Source of the DNA: Xylaria sp. FL1777 | Taxonomy: Eukaryota > Ascomycota > Sordariomycetes > Xylariales > Xylariaceae | Direction: 5' to 3' | Assembly (NCBI GenBank): GCA_022578965.1 | Contig: MU400520.1 | Span: 1 to 64,000 of the forward strand | Length of the DNA stretch: 64,000 nt | Shown: positions 48,020 through 58,983 of the stretch, piece after piece | How positions within the stretch are numbered: position 1 is the stretch's first letter | How the letters are laid out: each line of letters starts with the position of its first letter | Program-made: the position numbers and the translations under genes | The notes under the pieces: model-generated | Told to the model about the DNA's origin: nothing | Database searches by the model: none | What the model saw: the letters and a program-made list of their open reading frames with translations, nothing else

Positions 48020-48500
48020 AATTATAACAGGGTGAGTTTTAAATTTTTGGGTTAACGGAAACCAAAGGTGTCTCTCTCAATTCTGTTCGGTCCTATTTCT
48101 ATGGTGACTCTTCACGCCGATTTTAACTACGCTCGCGGTATCACGCGTGACGTGACCTACTTGGCGACGGTAACGGGAGCAACAGCGCTACAGGGGTATA
48201 ATTTTGGCCTGCTAAATAGTGCATCCTGGACGCCGCTAGAAAATCCAGCAACTAATACGGGTGTGCTAGTTGCCATGAAGGCCGCTATCCTCCTCAAGAG
48301 AAAGGACGAAGAGAAATTCCGGTGTGTCATCACGGTCAACGCTCGAGCTGATTGGCGATCTTCCCTCGAGTCTCTCTTTGGGTCAACCCCAATGGACGAC
48401 CCAATTCGTAAACTTAGGTCGTGTGGATCTAGAGGCTCTATCTAGCATACATTTAGCAATGCTGTTTTGGGCACGGTTGAGATGACACTAGGTGCCGCAA
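48020..48500 (+). pseudogene. Frameshifted fragment of a fungal hypothetical protein gene
   Basis: An open frame from about 48068 (first ATG 48101) encodes TRDVTYLATVTGATALQGY, a WTPLENPAT motif, LVAMKAAILLKRKDEE and DWRSSLESLFGSTP, which reads like a real protein domain and recalls a conserved fungal family of unknown role. After DDPI the frame turns to unrelated residues, while the +1 frame from 48410 continues in style with VNLGRVDLEALSS before a stop. A deletion with a frameshift near 48408 is the simplest reading. No N-terminal part is visible upstream. The family cannot be named with certainty. Confidence 0.45.
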
Positions 48501-48979
48501 GAACGCCAGGAGTCGAAGAGGGATAACGGTACAGGTTATCAATAAGTCAGCCTTAGGAAACAAAGTCGGAGCGTGCATTTAAAGGCAATTAATTGTAGTG
48601 AAATGGTAGGTATACAAGCGTTGCATTCAACTGAACTACATGGTGAGTAAGGTGGGAAGGCCTCGTTATGTCATGAACGGGAACATCTGTGCCCTTCATA
48701 GCCCCTAATCTTGTACGGGACATCAAGTGACTCATTTACCTAGTTCACTTTCCACATATTGTAAATAGTTGGATATGATGTACTCGCATTCGTGAGATGT
48801 TGTGATTTTTTGGGTTCCCCTTTTGTGTTATTCTACCTTGTCAAGATGGGGCTGAGCTTCACCCCAAAGCAATGCTACTATAACAGGATCGGCGTTCCAG
48901 CGATCAAGATCCAGTCATCGTTATCCTCCCAGTGCATTATATAGGTATCAGATCTACGCCTGTCTCCTAGCTAGTAGCA
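48501..48979. other. Intergenic, no gene seen
   Basis: Probable promoter of the ankyrin gene that starts at 48980. Confidence 0.5.
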
Positions 48980-50357
48980 ATGGTAACCATGGCGACACCA
49001 GATACCGACAATAGTAATGACGATTATAACGAAGACACGACAACACAAACCGCAATCAGCCCACTCCCATCACAGCAGAACCCCACCAAGGAGGCATTCG
49101 ACCGTATCATTCAGGACGCGAGGGATAACAAGCTAAGACTCAGCAGCTCCGAGGACCGCCGGAACTTTAACGATACATACAAAGAATTCCTCAATGCTCG
49201 CGTCGACGAGAACCAAACATTCTTGCACATCGTTGTAAACAATATAGGCCATCAGAATCTTACCAACTTTCTCGTCAAAAAGTATCCGCAACTACTGGAT
49301 ATTGTGGATGATAGCGGCAGAACGCCACTTTTCATCGCAGTTATTAGAAAAAATTATATCGCCTTGGCCGCCATCATGAAATCGCACAAGAATCCAGACA
49401 GCTTGCTCGCAACCACATGTGATCACGGGAGAAACAGCATCCATGCCGCGATATTCCACCACCTCGACGAAGAAAATGCGTTAAAACTCATCGATAAAGC
49501 TTCCGAGAAGACCCTATGCATCCAAGACCAAGATGGTCTCACCCCGTTGCATCTAGCAGTCCAGTACGACTCGAGTTCCGAATCTCGGCTGCGGATCGTG
49601 CAAAAACTCCTTCCTCGCGGAAGCCAAGCTCTGGACAAATTTACTGCGAAACCAAAAGATCTGTCGGTCTACGAGTACCACGAATATACAAGAAAACTTG
49701 CCGAACCGAAGCTAGGATCTGATTGTAAGGCAGACGTCTGTCAAAAGACTACAGACAATGAACCGCTTAGCGCGACAGCCAATTCTACTAAGAAAAGGCA
49801 TGAGGCGGGTTTCTTAACAGATCAGGATGACGGGTGGGAAGAGGGGAGCCTTTCTAGTAAAAGGAACAAATCCATACAAAAGGGAAGCCATCCGTCACGG
49901 TCATGGCATGGCCGCTAATCGACAAGGGCTTCACGGAATTGAGAGCGGCAATTCCCTTGAGTATGATACGAGGAGAGAATGGGCGAATAAAATCCTCTAT
50001 GAGATTAAACTGCGTTTATTTCGTTCAACTTTTGAGAGCGACGCATGTCCTATACCGAGAGATCAGAGTCAGGCGCTACGATTTCTTCATGGCACAAATA
50101 CCCAAGGTATATTGTCCTGTGCTACCGCTTCGTCTTAGAATTCATCATCATCATCACTCGGCATATTGATCGTTGACTAACAGCTTACAGATTTAAACCT
50201 ATGCTTTGACTACTCCAAAGCTCCGACGACTATAGACTCAGAAAATTTCAAGGAAGCGTTTTCGCACATGCGTTTCGACATCGTGTTACGCTATGTAGCA
50301 TTCAATAAGATCGAGTTGCAGAGTCCATCCCTAAAAACCCCCCAGTGTATTGCGTGA
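48980..50357 (+). CDS. Ankyrin protein resembling the front half of ankyrin-subtilase fusions
   Basis: Exons 48980-49856, 49927-50106 and 50191-50357 join in frame to 407 aa; introns are 70 and 84 nt, each with a CTAA branch site. Residues about 35-230 are ankyrin-like (NQTFLHIVVNN, GRTPLFIAV, GLTPLHLAVQ). After a polar linker, exons 2-3 restore a module with KLRLFRSTF, ALRFLHGTN, LCFDYSKAPTTI and FDIVLRYVAFNKIEL. In my knowledge of fungal proteins this module often sits between ankyrin repeats and a peptidase S8 domain. Here the frame stops soon after, with no Asp-His-Ser protease in the next kilobase, so the protein is either a short form or truncated. Intron 1 has a weak donor (GTAAAA). 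Confidence 0.7.
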
Positions 50358-50371
50358 AACTTGGCGCGATC

Positions 50372-50614
50372 ATGAATGAAAGTAGCGCCCAACCGACAGC
50401 ACTAATCGAGGGCGGCAGCCTCCATGAGATTAAAAAGCCTCACCAGATGAAAACTGTCCTGAAAAAGATCGGAGTTGACCAAGAGGTTCACAAATTCATC
50501 GAGGTTTGGAACCGATTCGAAGATCCAGCTAAGAGACTGAAGATGAACCAAGGGGATGCGTCGAATATTATGATCGAACTAGCAGTAAGCATCGTTGCTT
50601 CCCAAGGGAATTAA
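50372..50614 (+). CDS. Short ORF after the ankyrin gene, possible extra exon
   Basis: An 80-codon frame from the ATG at 50372 with helical, charged sequence (KTVLKKIGVDQEVHKFIEVW). It could be an alternative last exon of the ankyrin gene: a GTGTAT donor at 50345 and a CAG acceptor ending at 50418 would join in phase. Function unknown. Confidence 0.3.
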   Translation: MNESSAQPTALIEGGSLHEIKKPHQMKTVLKKIGVDQEVHKFIEVWNRFEDPAKRLKMNQGDASNIMIELAVSIVASQGN

Positions 50615-50729
50615 CAGAGCGGCGTCCTCCATTTCAGTGCATTGAGTATAGTCACATTCATTCATACTTGGGCATGGGACTGGGATTAACCCATGTAACT
50701 ATTTCTTCCTTTATATTGACACCTATGGA

Positions 50730-50961
50730 GGGCCACTACCACATTCAACCGACAATAAGAATTTAGCGGGGTAAACGAACTAAACTACCGTTTATTTCCC
50801 AACAATTAATGTTCTAATTTAGTTTATTTAATTGAATTAACTTATATTTAATTGGATTAGAATATTTATCTTTTTTTTTTATTTAATTCTAGCATTTTTA
50901 ATGCAGTTAATACTTTGATTCTTTAGTTGAAATTGTTTGTTGGAGGGGTGTGGTAGTGGCC
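50730..50961 (+). mobile_element. MITE-like element, copy A
   Basis: Starts GGGCCACTACCACA and ends TGTGGTAGTGGCC, so its ends are inverted repeats of about 13 bp; the similarity continues inward (CGACAATAA at the left, TTGTTGG at the right). About 232 bp, AT-rich inside, no coding capacity. It lies head-to-head with copy B. Confidence 0.65.
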
Positions 50962-50972
50962 TACTGATCAGT
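50962..50972. repeat. Palindromic spacer between the two MITE-like copies
   Basis: The 11-bp spacer contains the perfect palindrome ACTGATCAGT. With the flanking arms it forms the centre of a palindrome with arms of about 30 bp that could extrude as a cruciform. Confidence 0.7.
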
Positions 50973-51201
50973 GGGCCACTACTACACCCCTCCGACAAAC
51001 AGAATTTCAAGCTTTATTTATGAAAAAAAAGGCAGTATTATTATTATTATTGCTATAATACCCTTTATTTCCTTATAGTGAAATAGAAGGTTGTGATTGT
51101 GGTGTATTAAGTGTAATTAATTGTAATTGTTGTAAAATAAATGGGAATTTACCCCACCTCTGGCCTAAATTTTTATTGTCGGAAGTATGTGGTAGTGGCC
51201 C
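50973..51201 (-). mobile_element. MITE-like element, copy B (inverted)
   Basis: Read on the minus strand it starts GGGCCACTACCACATACTT, then CCGACAATAA, AATTTAG and GGGGTAAA, and ends GTCGGAGGGGTGTAGTAG followed by TGGCCC, matching copy A over its length with many differences and gaps. About 229 bp, non-coding. Confidence 0.65.
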
Positions 51202-51335
51202 ACCGTCGACACCCCTTATCGCACTATCTTATATTAACATGGAAGCCCCTTTTTATTAATAAATCCTCTTCAAGTGCTCACCCCCTTGTCTGGCGGGTTC
51301 TTGGCGCGGCGCGGATGTCCCCTCGGTTATGCCTA

Positions 51336-53268
51336 TTATACTTCTTCCAGCACTACGATCAGGCTCTCAAGCTCGCAGATCACCGACTCATAAATGGTGG
51401 CTTGCAGCTGCGGGTTGCCTAGGTCCGAGCCCTCCCCAAAGTCACACTCGATACACTTCTGCGTGACCGCCTGGTACCGCGGCCCCAGACGGCCGTTTCG
51501 AGCGGCGAGCCTTCGAATTGCCACGACATCGTTGGTGGCATTCGCTAGAGGATCCCAGCGACCGATCTGCAGCAGCGCAATGCCGAGGCAGTAGAGTGAG
51601 AGATTGCGGATGCCGTGGGTCAGCAGCGCCGTCTCGACCTCCGGGTCCAGGTGAAGCGCGGACGCGTCGAAGTGTAGCGACTCGAAGTCCAATTGCGTGC
51701 CTATGTGAAGGCTCTCTAAGCAGTCGGCGAGGTCTGCGACGCCGACGACCGAAGGATCGGTGAAGTAGGACAGGTCGGAGAGCGACCAATACTGGCGCCA
51801 CCAAGGCGTCCAGTGCAGCTGGAGGTGTCCCTTTGCTAGTTGCAACACGAGCCGAAGCTGTTGGGTGACGCCTATGTCCGCATCTAGCGCCCTTTCTAGG
51901 ATGTTCAGTAATGGTGTCACTGTTCTTCTTGAGCTAGATATCGATGCCGATCCATATACTGTGTCGCGAACTGTGAGAGCATGTCTGATGCTGTCGGGCG
52001 TATCGAGGAAACACCCTGGTATGCTTGCCGGTTCCGCTAGTCTAAGTAATACCCCGCAGACATTGTGAGACTTTCGTAGGTCAATTGGCTCCCGTGGGCT
52101 CTGGACGCCGTCGGCTTCTACCATCATAGCTGACTGTTGACATAGGTCAATTGTTCCAACTTTGGTTTCGGTAAATCCGTCCATGGATTCTTCCGAGGTT
52201 GTTTGGAAGCTATACTCGGGAGGCGAAGGTGGTCTCCTCGGCACTTCTTGTTCATACTCAAGTCTGGTCCGTTTGAAGGGCTGTATGTGAGTATCGGACA
52301 TTGTCGATGATGAGCCGGCGTGACTGATGGCGCGCGTAGCTCCCCTCGGTGGTAAGCCTTGAGGTTGGATAGATAAGGCAAGAGGATTACTGTCATCGCG
52401 TCAGTGTCTACAGGTATGCGAATGTAGAGGATGATGTCTTACATCTTGAGAGACGAGTCGTCTCCGTGCGTGCAATGCAGCATGATATGCATATCATAGC
52501 CACGTTCCCAGTCCAGTGCGAGTGCCATGTAGTGCTCTGCATGTTTCACGTCTGTGCAAGACCAACAATACCTCAGGGCATTGTAAAACGATCTTGCGTA
52601 TTCGCCCCTGGTTCTGTACTCTTTAGGTATCCGTTTTCGATCCTGTCGTTTGGCAAGCGTCTGGTTGCTCCTGATTTCCTTAGCCACCTTACGCAGTCGT
52701 TTGAACTCTTGATTGAGTCCCTTGAGCTGGTCGATGTCCGACTCGTAGTCTGCCTTATTAGACACGACATCGAAGGCCTCGCGAACTTTTTCGGTAACGG
52801 TAAGCTATATCTACACGCTAGTACTCCTTGATTGATCACATCGTGCGCTGTCTTGCGTGGTTGGGAACGTACCCTAACATCTCGCTTGTCTGTATGTAAT
52901 GTGCGGTTAAGTCCTTCGTCTAAGGTCTTGATTTGGTTGTGGATCTCCTCAATTGTGTCTTTGACGTCTTCATACTTGCGACCTAGATGTTCCTTGAGCT
53001 TGTCGTCCAAGATCGGGTCGCTCCAGAGCTCGCTCTGGTCATCCTCTAACATAAATACGACATCATCCGGGTCTGCTACTTGCTGGAGAAGCAGATGACA
53101 TTCGTCTAAGAAAATATGGGCCTGAGTGGTGAAGCTCCTTCGCAACCTTCGGAGCTCCCGATCGTGGCCACGGAGGATTTTGAATCTCGAGCGAACGGCC
53201 TTCAATCCTTTAACGGCCGACAGCACCAATGGCGCTATTCCCAAGGCGAGTGAAACTGGATCGGCCAT
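51336..53268 (-). CDS. DUF7580-type fungal protein, three exons
   Basis: Minus-strand exons 53268-52873, 52804-52443 and 52389-51336 join in frame to 603 aa over introns of 68 and 53 nt. The start MADPVSLALGIAPLVLSAVKG is a hydrophobic N-terminal helix typical of fungal proteins of the DUF7580 and prion-inhibition/N-terminal STAND type. A long helical part follows (about 25-250, including KVREAFDVVSNKADYESDI), then a disordered linker (about 255-345). The C-terminal part has features I know from DUF7580: LQLAKGHLQLHWTPWW, WSLSDLSYF and LYCLGIALLQIG, a degenerate kinase-like or HET-associated fold. Members are abundant near incompatibility-type loci, with function mostly unknown. All exons are intact. 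It lies between the MITE pair and the divergent transcription-factor fusion. Confidence 0.8.
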
Positions 53269-53643
53269 AGTGGCGTTAGCTCGATATCTTTGAGCATTGA
53301 AGATCTAGCTAAAAAAGAAATAGCAAAGAAGAAAAACCAAAGGGAATTCTTCGACTCTGTTGACAGCCCCGGGATGCAGCTCTCCTGTGTGGCTGTACAC
53401 CAAAGTAATTATATAGGCTGCCCCCCGCACATCTCACCATCCAATAATTCTTGGGGCACACCGACCAAATGAGGGTTCCCTGCATCTGCAACCCTGCGGA
53501 GAAGCTGAGGCTGAGCACTGCTACTCACTAAGTCGGTAATTATCTCCCTCTCATCTAGAGGCTATGCGAAGCCTACATACACTTGACACAGCGATCTATA
53601 TTCTGGTTATTGAGCAGCCGTGGTCAGGCACACTCGAGACGCC
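53269..53643. other. Short divergent promoter region
   Basis: Separates the DUF7580 gene (minus) from the zinc-finger/bZIP gene (plus). Both promoters must lie in these 375 bases. Confidence 0.55.
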
Positions 53644-56112
53644 ATGAACCCTCAGATCCATGAATGGCAAAAGGCCATTCTACCAGACCCTAACTCCGAA
53701 GAGGTCATTGGCATTGCGAAAGTGTTTTCTGACTGCTCGGGTCTATGGGGGGCTGTTACCCGCATCTTAGCCCAGCAGCAATGGGTAAAGAAGGAAACAC
53801 TACGCAGGCTCGAGAGTGCTCATAGCTATATCCGCATCTGGGCCGATGGCTACGATGTCCTCAGCGGACAGTTCGAGGAAAGGTTGAAGAACTCGCAAAG
53901 AGCGGGCGACCAGACAATCAGGCTGCTACAGAACATCTGCCGAACTTTGACACAGGGTGCGTGCATATCCGTATAGCTTGCCCATGATCGCTTCAAGTAA
54001 CCATGTGTTAGAATTAACACCTGTCGTCGCCGCTACACCAACTATTGCTTCGCAAGACGCAACAAGCTTATCATTGACGGCCGCAGACCTTGCCCTCTCG
54101 TCCGAAAGACTTGCCGTGCTTGTCCAGGGAGACAACGACAGCGAGTCATCTGAGGATGGCGAGGCAGTACCACCATCAGCGTCTGTTCCTCGTGAGAAGC
54201 TGCTAGACGACATAGCAGATGATTTGAGGAGTGACACACAGTGCCTTTTAGACCTCGGCGCAAGGTTCGAAGAGCAAGTGATGAATCCCATCGCCAGCGA
54301 AGCAGCCGCCAACCCCCTGAATTTATTCGATGGCGGAGTATCTGATACGTTTATCGAGAGAATCACTCGTCTCTATCCCCTATGCGAAACTAATCTTGCT
54401 GGACGGCTCGGGAAGGCAAACCGGCTACGATTCCTGAAGATCGCAGAACAGAGGTCCCGAAAGAGTGATGGACGATTGATTCAAGGCAGGGATGTTAATA
54501 TGACCCGCGATGCCGCAGAGACCGAGTCAATAGGGTTCAAATCAATCTTGGGTATTGCTCCAACTCGAGAGCAGTCGCTATTCCATGACTCTGGGCTGGG
54601 AACCGCCAGTTACATCAGTGTTAGCCACCCACGTATGAATGTAAGAGAGCCTGAAAGCGAAAGATATCCCCCGCTGCCAGATGGTGCTATTCATGGGAAG
54701 CCTTTTCGCTGCACGGTCTGCACAGATCAAGTAACTATATCTACTAAGAGGACATGGAGGTATGTGAGATTTAGAAAGACTTTCTGGCCCGTTACATTAC
54801 TCACTTCTCTCTATAGGTTACACCTGCTCCTTGACATTGAACCATATGTGTGCCCCGAGCCTGATTGCGATGTGCCTTTGTTTGCGAGCAGTTCCCGATG
54901 GGAAGAACATGTGCTCTCCCATCACCCAGAGTCCACGATCTGGAATGATTCCAGATGCCGTATATGCGGGAAAACTGCTAGTAACAAGGATAAGATGCTC
55001 ATTCTAACACATCTAGCTAGTCATATGGAAGACATTGCTTTTGCCATTATACCACGAGGTCCCGGAACCGAAGTTGACAAAGTTCCGGTCAGTGATACCC
55101 ATGAAGGAAATGAGAGTCCAACCGCTAGCCCCAAACAAGATTACGAAAAGACATTACAGAGTACATCACGTCCGAGTAAAACGGCATGCAATCCGTGCAA
55201 GTGAGCCTGCCCTATAAGTTTCTCGTGAGTATCGTATAGTTACTGATTACCAATGAATCTAGGATGAAAAAGATTAAGTGCGACGAAAAGGTAAAATCAT
55301 GTTGTCCCAGAGAGCAATTCTCTACCTTTTCCACCTTGCCACGATAGCCGAGCTTTATTGCTAACTTGTCAAATAAGAAACCTTCGTGCGTAAATTGCAC
55401 AATGAACAAAGTAGTCTGCAACGGATACCCTCCATCGCCACGTCCACCGGAGGCGGGCACCAATAGCAAATTCATCGAATCGCGTTTTCCGTTCCGTAAA
55501 CCGCAAGATACTGACGTGCAAAACACCATACTGTTCAATCACGACGACACGTGGCTTCCGCTCTTCCCGGAAGCTGATGAAATACCCAATTCTAGGCTGG
55601 AGAACGACTTCGTCGACAGCATGGGCGCTCAGGATAAGGCTCAAGGCCACACCCTCGATAGCCTCTTCGTCAAACCGCCACTACCAGCTTCGACTCATCT
55701 AGGCTTGTCCGATTCCACGACTCCGGTACATTCAACCAACAGTAGCAACTCATATGCTACCCCTTCCAATTCGGATTTGAGTTGGAATTTTTGGCCCGCA
55801 GATGATGTTCCAATCCCTTTATTCCCACCAGTAGAACTGGATTCCACTGTTGATAATACCCGTACCCAAAAACGGCCTGAAGATACAACATTCCAACTTT
55901 TTGGATTACAGAAGCCTTTGCCACCCATCATCGTTGATGATCCCACAGATATTGTTCACATGAAGCGGGCGCGTAACACGTTGGCGGCACGGAAATCCAG
56001 AGAGCGAAAAGTCCAGCAGTTAGAGGAGCTGGAAAAGAAGATCACGAAGCTGGAACAGGAGCGCGATAAATGGAAAAGTGTTGCTATGGAACATCGGGCT
56101 GAACTTCCATGA
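53644..56112 (+). CDS. Predicted AcuF-type C2H2 + Zn2Cys6 + CPC1/GCN4-type bZIP fusion protein
   Basis: Exons 53644-53956, 54012-54759, 54817-55200, 55263-55290 and 55378-56112 join in frame to 735 aa; introns are 55, 57, 62 and 87 nt. The N-terminal 190 residues are helical, as in fungal AcuF-like proteins. Residues about 335-440 are zinc-finger-like (C338/C341 of RCTVC, DIEPYVCPEPDC, WEEHVLSHH, CRICG). A complete Zn2Cys6 cluster follows with cysteines at 478, 481, 488, 495, 498 and 505, spread over exons 3, 4 (28 nt) and 5. After an acidic, Ser/Thr-rich stretch with DDTWLPLFPEADE (GCN4-like activation segment), the C-terminus (about 686-731) is a bZIP with KRARNTLAARKSRERK, very close to CPC1/GCN4. 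Likely nuclear transcription factor. The microexon is the least certain part, yet it restores both frame and Cys spacing. Confidence 0.75.
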
Positions 56113-56819
56113 TGGGTTTAATCCTCACGTATTGGTTATGTAAATACTGTTATCTAAGAGATAGAGTCACGTCAAGAAAGCCGTAGGTCTCTAGGGAAAG
56201 CTCTGATGCTTCGCTTGATCCAAACAGGTCAATGCACGTTGAGTACCCTATTTCTCCTCTAGAATTGCCCAATGAAATACACCCCAAGCTACAACCTTCT
56301 AACCACACCAGGCCAGAGGCTGTTGGTTCCTACTTTACTTTGACCGTCGATAGCAATCGACGCGATATTGGGTCGAATCCGTCCAAGGGTGAGATAAAGC
56401 TCATGCGTAACGAGAAACAGTACTCGCCAGATGTATTATTGTATAAGGCCAATCAGGGCGCTACCATTTCCCCAGGGGTACGTATATCAAGTGTAAAAAG
56501 TGTAAAAAGTATCGCGAACATGCATTGGCTCTAGAAATGGCAGTGCTTCCCGCTTAGTTCGCTATACATCAATGAACAACTAAGGCTGAAAGCCCAACAA
56601 ACTGCCTGGCATCCCAAAGAGGAGATGGATATCACCAAGCAACTCAGCCACTCTCCCTCTCATGCTATGACCTCGGTAAATCGAACTGCAACACGTCACT
56701 TCTCTAAAGTACCTAAAGGCACAGCGAAGATGTTTCTAATTCAATAGTTGCTAGCCCGCCTAGTTTACCATCAGCTTCGAATCCAACTCAGTCGACGCTA
56801 TTTGTCGCGATAAAATCGA
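56113..56819. other. Intergenic region with one unassigned 100-codon frame
   Basis: A plus-strand frame at 56232-56534 starts with a reasonable ATG but shows no motif I recognise. It may be part of the decayed gene downstream. Confidence 0.35.
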
Positions 56820-58550
56820 ATGACTGTGTCCACCAGCCCATGTGACTCCTCTCCACCGGCAAGCCAGCATGACTTCAAGATAGCCATTTTATGCGCCTTT
56901 CCTCGCGCAAATCCCAAAACGTCAACCCTTCATCACCCCTTAAACATGAGTGGCATGAATGCAGCAGCGGTGGACCCGGCGCGAAGAGTTGCTATTCTCA
57001 AGTCGCTCTATGCCTCGTCTTAGTGATAGAAAGAAAATGATCCCAGACCGGTTCCTTGGAATGCGCGAGTGGTTCGTAGCGTGTAATAATTTTTTACAAT
57101 AACGGAGGTACTCATGGTCAAGTATGCTCCGAGTGTCAGCCGACCCTAGGTGTGAAAAATCAATCCTAGCAAAATATCTCGTCGACTCTAAACCTCCAAC
57201 AACTGAATCTAGAATAATTCCCTATTACTTTTTCGAGGATGACTTTGCCGACCAGAGGAGCGCAAGGGGTGCTCTTTGCTACATACTACATCAGCTTTCC
57301 GAGCAAAAAGGAATACTCCTTATTAGCAAGATCATCGAGATGTTTGAAGCCCGTAATGACAACCTTACTAGTTCATTTATTGAACTTCGGGGTGTCCTAA
57401 TTTCCGCCTCCCGGGACAAGGACGCCAGCGAGATAATCCGTGTTCCTGATGCTTTTGATGATTTTGTCGACCAAGGACACTCTGACCTTACACGGTATTT
57501 AAGGAAGCTCTGCAGCACGCGCAACAGATTTAGTTTCAAGTTCTCCTGATGACTCAGTCACATGGCCAGACGGGGTTCCCAACATCTCGAAATACTAGGG
57601 CTAATTACCTGTTATCGATCGAAAGGGGCAGACAGAGACTAAGGTGTCCAAGATGGTAAAAGACATTGATATCTATAGTAAACCTAGAGTTCGGAATATT
57701 CGCGAACGTCTCTCACTCGAGCAGTCCGAGGAAGCCATCTTATTGCAAAACCTACTACGTATTCCTTATCGCACGTACCTCTGGGACTATCTCACATTGG
57801 TACTTGAGCTTCGTTGAGTTCAAAACAAAACTCGCTCTCTTAAGGATGTCACGTTAATATCTGAATATCTCTAGCGCTATGATTTTCTTGATTATTCTTC
57901 TAAGAACCGAATTAAGCTCTTTTGAATTTTATCTATGAAGGATGATACAGTAGTTACATCAGTGTTGATGCTTTGTGAGGTCAGGTGGTACGTCTGTCCT
58001 AACTAGTTCGGAATTGACTAGGGAGGCACACAAGGTTCTTCTGCATTTCTCTACCCTCATGATTGCTTCCTACTTTGGGCTCGACGAGGTCAAGATCCTA
58101 CTCCTAAGAGAAGAAACTTGTGTCGCAGCTAAAAATAATATACATGGACATACGGCGTCTTGGGCTGTAGAAAACAGGTTCGACGATATCGTGAAATTGC
58201 TAGTCAACGGTAGTGGGATGTTCTCCTAGTGGATCACTAACTTATTATATTCGGAACGCGCTGAACTCGAAGCAATGAGTGTAGATCTTCGGGCTCTGCT
58301 ATCGTATCCTGCTCGTCAAGGGCATACAGCTATCGTCAAGCGCTCCTCAACAGAGGAGTTTGTGTTGACTCCAAGGATAACATTGGAAGGACGCCAACGC
58401 CATATGGTCTATGCACAAGGCAGAATGCCTTCATTAGCCTACTGCTATAGAGAAAGAGAAAGGCTGGCCCTCTTGGGTCACTCCTGTTGTCGGCGGCGGC
58501 AAGGGACAACGTGGCTACTATCAGGTTGTTTCTCAGAAGTGAGAATGTGA
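56820..58550 (+). pseudogene. Decayed NLR gene (phosphorylase-like head, NACHT, ankyrin remnants)
   Basis: Pieces of one gene lie in order but in broken frames. 56820-57023 has HDFKIAILCAFP and MSGMNAAAV, like the nucleoside-phosphorylase head of fungal NLRs. 57124-57549 has LRVSADPRCEKSILAKYL where an intact NACHT would read GCGKS, then YYFFEDDFADQRSA and DAFDDFVDQGHSDL (degraded Walker B). 57630-57860 has a RTYLWDYLTLVLEL-like piece with stops. 57975-58550 contains ankyrin-like stretches (GHTASWAVENRFDDIVKLLV) interrupted by frameshifts. Several stops and shifts make a functional product unlikely. The P-loop has lost its glycines, while Lys-Ser remains. Confidence 0.7.
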
Positions 58551-58983
58551 ATCCAAATTCAAGAAAAAAGAACAGGCCTTACGTTTAGTCATTTATACTT
58601 CATCGAAGGTAAAAGCAGCATGACTTAAGTAAGTTTGACTATTCTATTTCTTTTAACATAATATTTTAGTAGGTTAACACGCCGATAGCAAAATGAAAGC
58701 CTAGCAGTTATAAAAAAGGGGCAGAACCGTCTCACGACCCGTAGTAAGTCACCAACGCCTTCGTACCAAGTGTTTAATATTGCAGATATCATATTAGTTA
58801 GTTAATTGAATCTAATTTTTTCTATTAAGGGGCTGCTATAACAGTACCTAAGTATTTCCCTTAATTTATGTTCGTTGAGAACCAGTCCTGTTTTTTTAAT
58901 AGCATATCAAAAATAGACATATTCTGCCCATATTTAAACCTTGTGTCAAGGACGCAGACTAGATAGTAGTTAAAACGTCTTTG
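58551..58983. other. Intergenic spacer, no gene seen
   Basis: AT-rich 3' flank shared by the pseudogene and the convergent PAM2 gene. Confidence 0.5.

Larger units (their letters stand above)
50615..51335. other. Intergenic spacer occupied mainly by paired inverted elements
   Basis: Apart from the two MITE-like copies (separate entries) only AT-rich sequence is present. Confidence 0.6.

Noticed and set aside
53957..54366. 146-codon minus frame over the zinc-finger/bZIP gene
   Set aside because: Antisense of exon 2 of the regulator; no independent support.
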